A stretch of DNA of 64,000 nucleotides from Nocardioides lianchengensis (GTDB lineage Bacteria > Actinomycetota > Actinomycetes > Propionibacteriales > Nocardioidaceae), in contig NZ_FMZM01000012.1 in NCBI RefSeq assembly GCF_900101465.1, forward strand, positions 124,001 through 188,000, read 5' to 3'. A program made the position numbers and the translations under genes. Below the pieces are notes generated by a model. The model did not search any database. It was not told the DNA's origin and saw only the letters and a list, made by a program, of their open reading frames with translations. Shown piece by piece: positions 1 to 12,349 of this stretch (positions are counted from its first letter, which is position 1; every line of letters begins with the position of its first letter).

Positions 1-328
1 GCGCCTGGGCGGCCCGTCCCGCCTTGGCCATCTTGTTGCCCTCGATGGCCGTCATCACCGACGACGACTCACCGGGGGTGTTGAGCAGGATGGAGGTGGT
101 CGACCCGCCGTACATCCCGCCGTAGTAGATGCCGGCGAACATGATGAAGGCCTGCGTCGCGTCCAGACCGTAGGTGACCGGCAGCAGCAGCGCGACCGCC
201 ATGGCCGGGCCGATGCCGGGCAGGACCCCGACGAAGGTGCCGAGCAGGACGCCGAGCGCGGCCCACAGCAGGTTCTCGGGCGTGACGGCGGCCTCGAGGC
301 CGCCCCAGAGGAGATTCAGAGAGTCCAT
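1..328 (-). CDS. tctA: Tripartite tricarboxylate transporter permease TctA, N-terminal part
   Basis: This is the large membrane subunit of a tripartite tricarboxylate transporter, which imports citrate-like carboxylates with the help of TctB and the binding protein TctC. Only about 109 N-terminal residues are present because the gene runs off the left edge of the window; the family is normally about 500 residues. The visible part has the typical N-terminus with a glycine-rich GxLPGIGPAMA stretch near residues 37-47 and the family-typical GGMYGGSTTSILLNTPG run near residues 70-90. The ATG overlaps the tctB stop by one base (TGATG), so translation is probably coupled. Identification is firm; the substrate is not visible from sequence. 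Confidence 0.93.
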   Translation of the reverse strand, partial: MDSLNLLWGGLEAAVTPENLLWAALGVLLGTFVGVLPGIGPAMAVALLLPVTYGLDATQAFIMFAGIYYGGMYGGSTTSILLNTPGESSSVMTAIEGNKMAKAGRAAQA

Positions 329-861
329 CAGAGGATCCCGTCCAGGAGGCCGGGGCTCAGGGGGATGCCGAGCCCGACGTAGAAGCCGTACCAGCTGCCG
401 ACCGACATCACGGTGCCGACGAGGACGTCACGCACCAGGGTCGTGCTGCCGAGCGCCCAGGCGGCGCCCGCGAACAGCAGGGCACCGGAGATGGCCCAGC
501 CGAGCACGCCGACGGTCGCGATCGTGAAGACCAGGACGCCGACCAGCTTGGCGACGGTCAGCCAGTCCGCCGGAGTGTCCAGGTCGATGTCCTCGCCGTC
601 GTCAGCCTCCGGGCGCGAGCCCCGCAGGGTCGCGACCACCAGCAGGACCGCCAGCAGGAGGAGGACAGCACCGATGACGTACGGGAAGACCCGGGGGCCG
701 ACCGGGTCGGCGAAGCCGACGTCGAGGGTGGTGGCGTCGTACACGGTGTAGCCGCCCAGCAGGGCCAGGAAGCCGGCCAGGCCGAGCTGGCCCCGGTCGA
801 TGGCCGGCGTCGTGGTCGGCGCGGTGGTCGGCGCCGGGGTCTCGTGGCTCGTCTCGGTCAC
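328..861 (-). CDS. tctB: Tripartite tricarboxylate transporter small permease TctB
   Basis: This is the small membrane subunit of the transporter, 177 residues. After a short proline/threonine-rich cytoplasmic N-terminus there are about four hydrophobic segments: one near residue 30-45, one after PRVFPYVIG at about 70-90, and two in the C-terminal half that end in a glycine/proline-rich tail. The pattern and length match the TctB family. The GTG start is chosen because it overlaps the tctC stop in a GTGA junction, and a much longer upstream reading frame would lie entirely inside tctC. It sits between tctC and tctA in one operon. Confidence 0.88.
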   Translation of the reverse strand: MTETSHETPAPTTAPTTTPAIDRGQLGLAGFLALLGGYTVYDATTLDVGFADPVGPRVFPYVIGAVLLLLAVLLVVATLRGSRPEADDGEDIDLDTPADWLTVAKLVGVLVFTIATVGVLGWAISGALLFAGAAWALGSTTLVRDVLVGTVMSVGSWYGFYVGLGIPLSPGLLDGIL

Positions 862-1844
862 AGCAGACCGACCTCCTTCAGGGTGGACGCCACACGCGCG
901 TCCTGGTCTTCCAGGAACTGACCGAAGTCGTCGCCGGTGGTGAAGGCGTCGATCCAGCCGTTGTCCTCCAGGGCCTGCTGCCACTGCGGGGACTCGTGCA
1001 TCTCCTCGACGTAGGCGATCAGCTCGTCGCGTCGCTCGTCGGAGATGCCGGGCGGCGCGAGGACCCCGCGCCAGTTGGTGAAGACCAGGTCGATGCCCGA
1101 CTCGGTGAGGGTCGGAGCGTCCTTGACCGACTCCCCGGTCAGCCGCTCCTCGCCCGACACCGCCAGCACGCGCAGCTTGCCGGCCTCGATCTGGCCCTCG
1201 AACTCGCCGAGACCGGAGAACCCGACCTCGATCTTGTTGCCGAGGAGCGCGCTGGTCAGCGGCCCGCCGCCGTCGTACGCGACGTAGCGGACGTCGGACG
1301 GCTCGATGTCGACCGCCTCGGCGAGCTGCATCGGGAAGAGGTGGTCGGGGCCGCCCGGGCTGGAGCCGCCGCCGACGGCGATGCCCGACGGGTCGGCCTT
1401 CCAGGCCTCCACGAAGTCGTCGATCGTCTGGTACGGCGAGTCCGCCGGGACCAGCAGCCCCTCCTGGTCCTCGATGAGCTGGGCGATCGGGGTCGCGTCG
1501 GTGACCTTGTAGGGCAGCGCGAAGGAGTACGCCGACCCCACCACGCCGAGGCCCATCGTCATCATCGTGTGCTCGTCGCCCGAGGCACCCATCAGCCGGG
1601 TCAGGGCCACCGAGCCGCCCGCCCCGAGGATGTTGGTGACCTCGAAGTCGCCGCCCGTGACGTCGTTCTGCTCCAGGACGCTCACTGCGGCCCGACCGGT
1701 CTGGTCGTAGCCGCCGCCCGGGCTGTTGGGGATCCACATCGCGATGTCGCGCGAGTCGTCGCCGCGGGTGACCCCGCAGCCCGCCGTCGCGGTGATCGCG
1801 ACGAGCGCGGCAGCGGCCGCAGCCGCTCGTGTTGCCGTCAGCAT
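858..1844 (-). CDS. tctC: Tricarboxylate-binding lipoprotein TctC
   Basis: This is the extracytoplasmic solute receptor of the Bug/TctC family, 328 residues. It delivers a carboxylate to the TctAB permease. The N-terminus is a lipoprotein signal, with an alanine-rich core followed by a lipobox ending in AGC at about residue 22, so it should be lipid-anchored outside the membrane. The mature part shows the family features IPNSPGGGYDQTGR near the start and DEFG-like carboxylate-loop surroundings in the middle. The start at 1844 is preferred over upstream frames because AGGAGAG lies a few bases before the ATG and the lipoprotein signal begins directly after it. It is the first gene of the operon and faces the two-component system, so that system probably controls it. 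Confidence 0.92.
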   Translation of the reverse strand: MLTATRAAAAAAALVAITATAGCGVTRGDDSRDIAMWIPNSPGGGYDQTGRAAVSVLEQNDVTGGDFEVTNILGAGGSVALTRLMGASGDEHTMMTMGLGVVGSAYSFALPYKVTDATPIAQLIEDQEGLLVPADSPYQTIDDFVEAWKADPSGIAVGGGSSPGGPDHLFPMQLAEAVDIEPSDVRYVAYDGGGPLTSALLGNKIEVGFSGLGEFEGQIEAGKLRVLAVSGEERLTGESVKDAPTLTESGIDLVFTNWRGVLAPPGISDERRDELIAYVEEMHESPQWQQALEDNGWIDAFTTGDDFGQFLEDQDARVASTLKEVGLL

Positions 1845-1930
1845 GTCTCTCCTGTCAGGTTCAGGTGTGACGAGCATCCCCACCTGTGTGGCGCCCGTCA
1901 CGCTTCGGTAACCAATGGAGGTTGTGGAAC

Positions 1931-3553
1931 TTGTGGTCACGGGGCCCGGGCGCCCGTACGACGCTCGCCGGGCAGTTCCTCGCGCTCCAGCTCGGCGTGC
2001 TGCTGGTCGTCCTGGTGGTCGTGAGCGTCTTCTCCGTCCGGCAGAGCGACGAGGACTTCCGCGACCAGCGCGGCGACCAGATGACGGCGGCGGCGGAGGC
2101 GGTCGCGAGCACGCCCGCGGTGCAGGACGGCCTCGAGGAGGTGCCCGACCGGATGGCCCTGGCCTTCACCCTCCAGCAGCGGGCCGACGACGTCGGCGCG
2201 ACGGTCGCGTTCCTCGCCGATCCCGACGGACGGGTGCTGGTCAGCACCGACCCGACCCGGGAGGGCGAGGTGCTCGACCTCGGCGACCGCGACGCGGTGC
2301 GTCGTCGCTCCTTCGGTGAGATCGATGACCGCGGCTCCCGGGCCATCGCCGTGTCGGTACCGGTGATCGCCAACAACGCTCCTGGCGAGGGGTTGCCCGC
2401 GGCCGGGACCGTGGTGGGCGGCGTGGTGATGCTGGAGCGCTACCCGCCGCTGGACGAGCGGCTCGACAACGCCTTCGACGACCTCCTGATCTTCCTGGCC
2501 CTCGGCCTGGCCCTCGGCGGCGCCGGCTCGTGGCTGCTGTCCCGGCTCATCAAGCGCCGCACCCGCGGCCTGGAGCCGGCCGAGATCGCGGCACTCGCCG
2601 ACCAGCGCGAGGCGCTGCTGACCTCGATCCGCGAGGGGCTGGTGGCGATCAGCGCCGACGGGGTGGTGACGGTGCTGAGCGAGAGCGCCCGCGAGCTGCT
2701 CGACCTGCCGGCCGACGCGCAGGGGCGTCCGCTGTCCTCGCTCGAGCTGGAGCCGCGGGTGCGCGACCTGCTCTCGGGCGACGGCCAGGTGCAGGACGCC
2801 GTCCTCCTCGTGGCCGGGCGGCTGGTCGTCGTCAACCGCAACCCGGTCGAGGCGTCCGGCCGCGCGGCCGGGACGGTGGTGACCCTGCGCGACCGCACCG
2901 AGCTGCTCGCCATGCAGAGCGAGCTCAGCGCCCGCCAGGGCGTCACCGAGACGCTGCGCGCGCAGACCCACGAGTTCAGCAACCAGCTGCACACCATCTC
3001 GGGCCTCCTCCAGCTCCAGGAGTACGACGAGGCCGGCCGGCTGATCGGCACCCTCACCCGCCGCCGGGCCGCGATCAGCGACGCCGTGACCGGGATCGTC
3101 GAGGACCCTGCCGTCGCCGCCCTGCTGATCGCCAAGACCAGCCTGGCCGCGGAGCGACGGGTGGACCTGCGCCTCGACGAGGACAGCGCGCTCCCCCGGC
3201 TCGGCCCGGACCTGTCGGCCGACGTCGGGACGGTGCTCGGCAACCTGGTCGACAACGCCGTCGACGCCGTCGCCTCGACCGGTGCGCCCGGCACGGTCGA
3301 CGTACGGCTCCTGGTCGACGCCGACGAGGTGGTCCTGCAAGTGGCCGACACCGGTCCCGGCGTACCGGCCGACCACGTCGCCTCGGTCTTCCGGCGCGGC
3401 TTCACCACCAAGCCCTCCGACGCCAGCGGCCGCGGGGTCGGACTCGCGCTCGTCCAGGTCGTGTGCGAGCGTCGAGGCGGCTCGGTCTCGGTGCACAACG
3501 AGGGCGGGGCCGTCTTCACCGCCCGCCTGCCCGCCGAGGACCTCCATGACTGA
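1931..3553 (+). CDS. CitA/DcuS-type sensor histidine kinase
   Basis: This is a membrane sensor kinase of the citrate/C4-dicarboxylate family, 540 residues. A first membrane helix spans about residues 16-36, an extracytoplasmic sensor domain about 37-180, a second helix about 185-205, and a cytoplasmic PAS about 229-330. The histidine box is THEFSNQLHTISGLLQL with His347, the divergent type seen in CitA and DcuS. The ATPase domain follows, with an N-box NLVDNAVDAV near 437, ADTGPGVP near 470 and GRGVGLAL near 500. I place the start at TTG 1931 because GGAGG at 1917-1921 lies nine bases upstream; an in-frame GTG at 1886 has no such support. It overlaps the response regulator by eight bases and is divergent from tctCBA, which suggests it senses the transported carboxylate. 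Confidence 0.9.
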   Translation: MWSRGPGARTTLAGQFLALQLGVLLVVLVVVSVFSVRQSDEDFRDQRGDQMTAAAEAVASTPAVQDGLEEVPDRMALAFTLQQRADDVGATVAFLADPDGRVLVSTDPTREGEVLDLGDRDAVRRRSFGEIDDRGSRAIAVSVPVIANNAPGEGLPAAGTVVGGVVMLERYPPLDERLDNAFDDLLIFLALGLALGGAGSWLLSRLIKRRTRGLEPAEIAALADQREALLTSIREGLVAISADGVVTVLSESARELLDLPADAQGRPLSSLELEPRVRDLLSGDGQVQDAVLLVAGRLVVVNRNPVEASGRAAGTVVTLRDRTELLAMQSELSARQGVTETLRAQTHEFSNQLHTISGLLQLQEYDEAGRLIGTLTRRRAAISDAVTGIVEDPAVAALLIAKTSLAAERRVDLRLDEDSALPRLGPDLSADVGTVLGNLVDNAVDAVASTGAPGTVDVRLLVDADEVVLQVADTGPGVPADHVASVFRRGFTTKPSDASGRGVGLALVQVVCERRGGSVSVHNEGGAVFTARLPAEDLHD

Positions 3554-4214
3554 TCTTCGAGTGCTCGTCGTCGACGACGACTTCATGGTCGCCTCGATCC
3601 ACACCCGCTTCGTCGACCGCACCGACGGCTTCACCGTGGTCGGCCAGGCGGCCACCGGCACGACCGCGCTGGCCGAGGTCGAGCGGCTGGCCCCCGACCT
3701 GGTGCTGCTCGACGTCCATCTCCCCGACCTCAGCGGGATCGAGGTGCTGCGCCGGCTGCGCGGCGGCGGCAACGACGTCGGCGTCATCGTCGTCACCGCG
3801 GCGCGCGAGGCCGACACGGTCCGGGCCGCCGCCGCGAGCGGGGCGGCGCACTACCTCGTCAAGCCCTTCGAGTACGACGACCTGGTCGCCCGCCTGCTCG
3901 CCTTCCGCCAGTCCCACCGGGCACTGGCCGGCGGCGCCGTCCCGGACCAGGACGACATCGACGCCGTCTTCGCCCCGGTCGGGCGCAGCCGGGTCGCGCT
4001 GCCCAAGGGGCTGAGCGCCGAGACCGCCGCCCTGGTCCTGGCCGCCCTCGACGAGGGCGAGCTGTCGGCGGCCGAGGCCGCCGAGCGGGTGGGTGTCTCG
4101 CGGGTCAGCGCGCGTCGCTACCTGGAGCACTACGTCGCCGAGGGCCGCGCCGCCGTCCGCCTGCAGTACGGCGGGGGCGGGCGGCCCGAGCGACGCTACC
4201 GGCGCACGACGTAG
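3546..4214 (+). CDS. CitB/DpiA-family response regulator
   Basis: This is the partner response regulator of the preceding kinase, 222 residues. The receiver domain occupies residues 4-120. Its acidic pocket is Asp10-Asp12, Asp56 is the phosphorylation site, and Thr84 and Lys106 complete the set. The C-terminal part, about 150-215, carries a helix-turn-helix of the CitB/DpiA kind (AAERVGVSRVSARRYLEHY). The start codon overlaps the kinase gene, so the two are translationally coupled. Its last 19 bases overlap the end of the convergent RodZ-like gene. The likely target is the tctCBA promoter region between 1845 and 1930, inferred from divergent placement. Confidence 0.92.
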   Translation: MTDLRVLVVDDDFMVASIHTRFVDRTDGFTVVGQAATGTTALAEVERLAPDLVLLDVHLPDLSGIEVLRRLRGGGNDVGVIVVTAAREADTVRAAAASGAAHYLVKPFEYDDLVARLLAFRQSHRALAGGAVPDQDDIDAVFAPVGRSRVALPKGLSAETAALVLAALDEGELSAAEAAERVGVSRVSARRYLEHYVAEGRAAVRLQYGGGGRPERRYRRTT

Positions 4215-5868
4215 GTCTGGGTCGCCCGCTCGCCGGTGTCGCCGATCGCCTCCGCGTCGCCGCCCCCGAGCGCGACCTCGAGCGAGCCGTCGGAGCTGGT
4301 GACCTTGATCGGCGTCGCGACCTTCTTCAGGGTCTTGACCTGGCCGAAGGCGAGGTCGCCGGTGAAGACCAGCTCGCCCTTGCCGTCGACCACCTTGACC
4401 GCCGCGCCGCCGCCGGCCGCGTCGAGCCGCAGCGACGTGACCGAGCCGGTCGCACTGCTGGTGAGGCCCGCGGAGCCGTCCAGCGGCGGCTCCTTGTCGA
4501 GCGCGACCGGGCCGTCCATGAACAGCCGGGCGATCGACCAGGCGAGCACCAGCACCATCACGGCGGCGACCAGCACCGACCAGTTCGGTCCGCCGCGGGT
4601 GCCGCGGATCGAGCCGTGGGCACCGGTGGCGAGCTCGGCCTCGAAGACCTGGCGGGCCTCCACGGGCGCGTCGGCGTACCGCTCGTCGTAGACGGCGAGG
4701 AGGGGGGCCGCGTCGATGCCGACCACCCGGGCCAGCGTGCGCAGGTGACCGCGGGCGTAGAAGTCGCCGCCGCAGGGCGCGAAGTCGTCGACCTCGATCG
4801 ACTCGATCACGTGCGGGCGGATCCGGGTGCGCTCGGCCAGCTGGTCCACGCTGAGCCGCAGCCGCTCGCGGGCCGCCGCCAGCTGCGGGCCGACCACCGG
4901 GTCGACCGCGGGCTCGGGCGCCTCGAGGTCGTCGATGCGCGGGAGCGCGACCGCCGTCGGCTCGGGCGCCGGGGTGATCGCCTCCTCGACCAGGTCGACC
5001 CGGCCGGGGCTGCGCAGCGCGCGCACCGCGGTGTGCTCGACGTCGTCGTCGTCGGCGGTCACGGTCAGGTCGCTGCGGACCTCGATCCGCGCCGCCGTCG
5101 CGGGATCGCGCACCGGCTCCGGGGTCGGCGTCGCCGCCGCCACCTCCTCGGCCACCAGCTCGTCCTCGGCCCGCGCCTCACCCGGGGTACGACGCAGCCG
5201 CGCCAGCTGGTTGATCGCGCCGGCCAGCCACGGCCGCGGGTCCGGCAGCCGCCGCTCCCCCGCGGCGTCGGCGTTCTCCGCCGGGTCCTCCCCCGTGGAG
5301 GAGTCCGCCGAGTCGTCGTCCACAGGCTCGGCGGCGTCGGCGTCCTCCGCGGCCGGCTCCGGGGCGGCGGAGTAGTCGTCGTACACCTCGACGACCTCGG
5401 CCGCGCCGGCGGCGAGCTCGTCGAGGGCCGCGGTCAGGTCGCCGGTCGCGCCGGTGACGCGGGTCGAGAGGGAGAGCGGTACGGCGAGCGGCTCGCCGTC
5501 GTACGGGAAGACCTCGAGGCGTCCGTCGCGCAGCAGGCCCGTGCGGGGCAGGTGCTCGAGCGCCTCGACCGCGTCCCACGGCATGCCGTGCCAGGCCCGG
5601 CCCTGGCGGACCCGCAGGCCCTGGGCGTCGGCCACGAGGAGCGGGGTGCGGGCGTCGACGAAGGCCTGCAACCAGGCGGCAGCGACGGCGCCCATGACCA
5701 GGCACAGCGCCCAGTCGAGGAGCGCGCCGGAGCCGCTGGCGCGCGAGAGGTAGAGGATCGCCACGACGGCGGCCACGCCGCCGATGGCGCCGGCCAGGCC
5801 CGCGTTGCGGCGGACGGTGATCTCGGGGGCGGTCTCGGTGTCGGTCTCGTGGTCCATCAGCTGCTCGC

Positions 5869-5872
<4 letters not shown>
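4196..5872 (-). CDS. RodZ-like helix-turn-helix membrane protein with N-terminal PH-like region
   Basis: This 558-residue protein has two parts. Residues about 23-75 hold two hydrophobic helices followed by a PH-domain-like stretch (LLVADAQGLRVR, then WDAVEALEHLP). A long acidic, alanine/proline-rich linker follows. From about 330 comes a RodZ-type helix-turn-helix (LRLSVDQLAERTRI, then a segment with FYARGHLRTLARVVG). Next are one membrane helix near 440-460 and a C-terminal beta-rich DUF4115-like domain ending in VVRR. RodZ links MreB to cell shape in rods; whether this protein does so is unknown. Its GTG start overlaps the ftsK stop (GTGA), so it is coupled to ftsK. The fusion makes it much longer than ordinary RodZ (about 300 residues). 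Confidence 0.8.
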
Positions 5873-8583
<2,711 letters not shown>

Positions 8584-8590
8584 GTTCCCG

Positions 8591-8596
8591 ACCCTA
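8591..8596 (-). promoter_or_regulatory. -10 box of a probable leaderless promoter for ftsK
   Basis: On the minus strand TAGGGT matches the actinobacterial -10 consensus TAnnnT and lies 7 nt before the ATG, so the transcript would start at the start codon. No Shine-Dalgarno sequence is present. Confidence 0.6.
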
Positions 8597-8813
8597 GGCG
8601 ATCGTCCCACCAGTCACAGGGACCTCAGGAGTGACGAGGTGGCGTGTCGCACCCGTCGGTGACGGGTCCCTCGAACTCCTTGCGTCGGGGCTGTGCGATG
8701 ACAACTGATCCTCCGGTGACTCTGGACCATCGCGGGCGTGTGTCCTTAGGGTGCCGCTGGGGCCGGCGCATGGCGTCCGGTCGACTACATCCACTCGGAG
8801 GGGTAGCAATCTC

Positions 8814-11800
8814 GTGAATTTCCTCAGGCAAGGTCTGACCCTTGCACTTCTCGGGGCAGGGTTGGCCGCGGTGCCGCTCGCCTCATCGGCACCGGCGTCC
8901 GCTGCCGACACCACGCTGGTCCAGCGCATGAAGGACGATGCCCGGGGCACCGCCCGGGTCACGACCGAGAGGGCGACGGGACGCGTGGGCTTCGCCCGCG
9001 CCACCGACCTGCTCCCGTCGTTCGAGGCGGGCTCGAAGTCCACCGCGGCGGCCAAGGCCGGCGCCTACCTCGACCAGTACGCCGCCGCCTTCGGCGCGCG
9101 CCGCGGCGAGCTGAAGCAGACCGGCGTCACCGCGGACGCCTACGGCTGGACCGTCGACTACGCCCAGTCGTACCGCGGGGTCGAGGTCTTCGGATCGCAG
9201 ATCCGCGCTCAGGTCGACAAGCAGGGCGATCTGACCGCCGTCAGCGGCTACGCCGCGCCGTCCCTCGACCTCGCCGTCACCCCGGCGCTGGACGAGGCGA
9301 CCGCCAAGGCGAAGGCCGTCAAGCTGGTCAAGGCCGGCCCGACCGGCGTCGACCCCGACATGCCCGCCTCGTTCACCGACGGCGCCGAAGCCGCGTCGGC
9401 CAAGCTGATGATCTACCGCCTGGGCTCGACCCGCGGCGTCAACGGCAAGGCGGTCCTGGCCTGGGTGGTCGAGGTCTCCAACGCCAAGACCGTCCGCGAG
9501 ACCGTCATCCTCGACGCGGCGACCGGCAAGCCGGTGAACCGGTGGTCCATGATCGCCCACGCGCTCGATCGCGAGCTGTACGAAGCCTTCCTCGACGACA
9601 ACGGCACCCCGGACGACGAGTCGGACGACACGGTCGGCGGTCTCGATGAGCCGGTGTGGACCGAGGGCGACGCCTTCCCCGGGACGCTCGACCAGGATCA
9701 GCAGAACGAGGTCCAGGGCACCGGCGAGGCGTACTGGATGTTCCGCAACACTTTCGGTCGCGACTCCTACGACGGCCTGGGCTCGAAGATGATCACGGTC
9801 AACAACGACCCGACCATCGCCTGCCCGAACGCCAACTGGAACGGCGCGACGACCAACTACTGCTCCGGCGTCACCTCCGACGACACCGTGGCCCACGAGT
9901 GGGCCCACGCCTACACCGAGTACACCTCGGGGCTCGTCTACCAGTGGCAGTCGGGCGCCATGAACGAGGCCTACTCCGACATCTGGGGCGAGACGGTCGA
10001 CATCCTCAACGACCGCTTCAACGAGGGTGACGACGGCACCCGGACCGCCGGGCTGTGCTCCCAGTACACGCGCGGCGCGGTCGGCGTCCGCATCAACGCA
10101 CCGGCGGGGATCGCCGGCGACTGCGACTCGGTCCCGGCCTCGTTCGGCCCGGTCTTCACCAAGGCCGGGGTGACCACCGACCTCATCGTCGGCACCGACC
10201 CGGCCGACCCCGACGGCCCCACTCCCACCGACGGGTGCTCGCCGTTCACCAACGCGGCCCAGATCGCCGGCAAGTTCGTCTACGTCGACCGCGGCACGTG
10301 CCCGTTCTCGACGAAGACGCAGCACGCCGTCGACGCGGGCGCGACCGGCATCGTGGTCGGCAACAACTCCCCGACGGGCGCGCTCGTGTCCATGTCGGGC
10401 GACGCCGACATCTACGGCGTCATGGTCGACCAGGCCAGCGGCACCAAGATCAAGAGCGCCACCAGCACGGTCAACATCACGGTCAAGGACATCGACGAGG
10501 CGGACAAGGACACGTCCGGTCGCTGGCTGTCCGGCGAGGACGACCCGGCCTTCGGCGGCGCCATCCGCGACATGTGGAGCCCCACCTGCTACGGCGACCC
10601 GGGCAAGGTCTCCGACGCCGAGTACTACTGCGAGTTCAGCGACAGCGGCGGGGTCCACAGCAACTCGGGCGTCGTGAACCACGCCTATGCGCTCCTGGTC
10701 GACGGCGGCACCTACAACGGCGTCACCGTGCCGGCCATCGGGCTCGACAAGGCGGCGAACCTCTTCTGGCGCACGCAGACGGCGTACCTGGGCCAGACCT
10801 CGGACTTCGCCGACCTCGCGGATGGCCTGGCGGCCTCCTGCGTCGACCTGACCGGCCAGCCGATCAACAAGGTCACCCTGGGGCAGAGCGCGACCGGTGG
10901 TTCGGCCGCCACGCCGGAGGCCGCGGACCCCATCACCACGGACGACTGCGCCGCGGTGACGGCGGTGGCGCAGGCGACTGAGCTGCGAGTGGAGCCGGTC
11001 CAGTGCAACTTCCAGCCCATGCTGGACAAGGCGACTCCCTCGCTGTGCGGCGCCGACTTCAAGACCGAGGTGACGTACGCCGAGGACTTCGAGGACGGCC
11101 TCGCGGGGTGGACCCAGGACGAGGAGCTCGCCTTCCCGGAGGGCTCGGGTCTCGACTGGACCGCCGACGACTCGGCGCCGGGCGACCACGCCGGCTCCGT
11201 TGCCTACGGCCCTGCTCCGAGCGCCGGCAAGTGCACCGGGGCGGCCGGGGACATCTCCAGCCGCAACGGCCTCATCAGCCCCGCCATCACGATCGCCGAG
11301 GGCTCGAAGTCGATGCTCTCGTTCGACCACTACGTGGCGACCGAGATCGACTTCGACGGCGCCAACGTGAAGGTGAGCGTCGGCGGGGGCGAGTTCTCGA
11401 TCGTGCCGACCGCGGCGTACGTCTTCAACGCCCCCGGGCGCACTCTGGAGACCGCCGCTGGTGACAACACCAACCCGATGGCGGGCCAGGCGGCCTTCAC
11501 CGGGACCGACGGCAACGAGCCCGGCGGTTCGTGGGGCACGTCGATCATCGACCTGACCAAGATCCCCGGCGCTGTCCCCGGCGCCTCGGTCAAGTTCCGG
11601 TTCGACATCGGCCGAGACGGCTGTGGCGGTCTCGACGGTTGGTACGTCGACAACGTCACCGTGACCAACTGCATCGCCAAGCCGGCCGGCACCATCACCG
11701 CCACTCACGTGCCGGAGCCGTCGGCCTACGGCAAGGCGAGCAAGCTGTCGGTCTCGGTCGCGGGCGAGGCGCCCACGGGCACCGTCACCGTCGCGGAGGG

Positions 11801-12248
11801 CTCGAAGCAGATCGCGAACGCCACGCTGGCCGCCGGCAAGGCGACGGTCAACCTGCCGAAGACCCTGTCGGCTGGCACCCACCGGCTGACGATCAGCTAC
11901 TCGGGCGACGACAACAACGTGGCGTCGACGACGACCAAGGCCATCAAGGTCGCGAAGGCCACGTCCAAGACCCGGGCGTCGGTGACGCCCAAGCGGGTCA
12001 GGGCCGGCAAGGCGGTCCGGGTCAAGGCACTGGTGAACGTGGCGAACTCGGTGAAGCCGACCGGCAAGGTCGTCGTGACACTGAAGGGCAAGCGCGTCGG
12101 CTCGGCGACGGTCAACAGCAAGGGCCGCGTGACGATCACCGTCAAGCGCCTCAAGGCCGGCCGACACACCCTCGTGGTGACGTACGGCGGCAACGGCAAC
12201 ATCTCGGCGAGCAAGGACCGCGTGACGGTCCGGGTCGTCCGGAGGTAG
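8814..12248 (+). CDS. Secreted M4 (thermolysin-like) metallopeptidase with PA, MAM-like and Ig-like domains
   Basis: This is a large exported zinc protease, 1144 residues. A signal peptide covers about residues 1-30 (ending ASA). An FTP/PepSY-type propeptide follows to about 270. The catalytic domain has HEWAH with His361, Glu362 and His365, and the third zinc ligand Glu385 in NEAYSD, the M4 pattern. A PA-like domain, about 455-560, is inserted before the late M4 motif GGVHSNSGVVNH near 612. A MAM-like beta domain begins with FEDGLAGW near 758, and two Ig-like repeats rich in lysine and glycine fill about 955-1144, probably for wall or substrate binding. The GTG start at 8814 has GGAGGGG upstream. 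A possible -10 TAGGGT lies at 8747-8752. A strong terminator follows. Confidence 0.93.
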   Translation: MNFLRQGLTLALLGAGLAAVPLASSAPASAADTTLVQRMKDDARGTARVTTERATGRVGFARATDLLPSFEAGSKSTAAAKAGAYLDQYAAAFGARRGELKQTGVTADAYGWTVDYAQSYRGVEVFGSQIRAQVDKQGDLTAVSGYAAPSLDLAVTPALDEATAKAKAVKLVKAGPTGVDPDMPASFTDGAEAASAKLMIYRLGSTRGVNGKAVLAWVVEVSNAKTVRETVILDAATGKPVNRWSMIAHALDRELYEAFLDDNGTPDDESDDTVGGLDEPVWTEGDAFPGTLDQDQQNEVQGTGEAYWMFRNTFGRDSYDGLGSKMITVNNDPTIACPNANWNGATTNYCSGVTSDDTVAHEWAHAYTEYTSGLVYQWQSGAMNEAYSDIWGETVDILNDRFNEGDDGTRTAGLCSQYTRGAVGVRINAPAGIAGDCDSVPASFGPVFTKAGVTTDLIVGTDPADPDGPTPTDGCSPFTNAAQIAGKFVYVDRGTCPFSTKTQHAVDAGATGIVVGNNSPTGALVSMSGDADIYGVMVDQASGTKIKSATSTVNITVKDIDEADKDTSGRWLSGEDDPAFGGAIRDMWSPTCYGDPGKVSDAEYYCEFSDSGGVHSNSGVVNHAYALLVDGGTYNGVTVPAIGLDKAANLFWRTQTAYLGQTSDFADLADGLAASCVDLTGQPINKVTLGQSATGGSAATPEAADPITTDDCAAVTAVAQATELRVEPVQCNFQPMLDKATPSLCGADFKTEVTYAEDFEDGLAGWTQDEELAFPEGSGLDWTADDSAPGDHAGSVAYGPAPSAGKCTGAAGDISSRNGLISPAITIAEGSKSMLSFDHYVATEIDFDGANVKVSVGGGEFSIVPTAAYVFNAPGRTLETAAGDNTNPMAGQAAFTGTDGNEPGGSWGTSIIDLTKIPGAVPGASVKFRFDIGRDGCGGLDGWYVDNVTVTNCIAKPAGTITATHVPEPSAYGKASKLSVSVAGEAPTGTVTVAEGSKQIANATLAAGKATVNLPKTLSAGTHRLTISYSGDDNNVASTTTKAIKVAKATSKTRASVTPKRVRAGKAVRVKALVNVANSVKPTGKVVVTLKGKRVGSATVNSKGRVTITVKRLKAGRHTLVVTYGGNGNISASKDRVTVRVVRR

Positions 12249-12271
12249 CGGCCGAGCAGTGCAGACGGGAG

Positions 12272-12299
12272 CCCCGCCGGACGTCGTCCGGCGGGGTTT
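12272..12299 (+). terminator. Rho-independent-type terminator after the M4 peptidase gene
   Basis: The arms CCCCGCCGGACG and CGTCCGGCGGGG are perfect reverse complements separated by a single T, giving about an 11-bp GC-rich stem with a tight loop, followed by TTT. It begins 24 bases after the stop codon. Confidence 0.8.
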
Positions 12300-12349
12300 C
12301 CGCCTTCCGGGGTGCGGGAACCGGCCCCCCAAGAGGAAGGACCGGCGCG

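Noticed and set aside
11531..12340. A long plus-strand frame that runs through the peptidase end into the next gene
   Set aside because: It is an artefact of GC-rich third positions; the peptidase frame is the coding one, and the downstream gene starts at 12350 with its own ribosome binding site.
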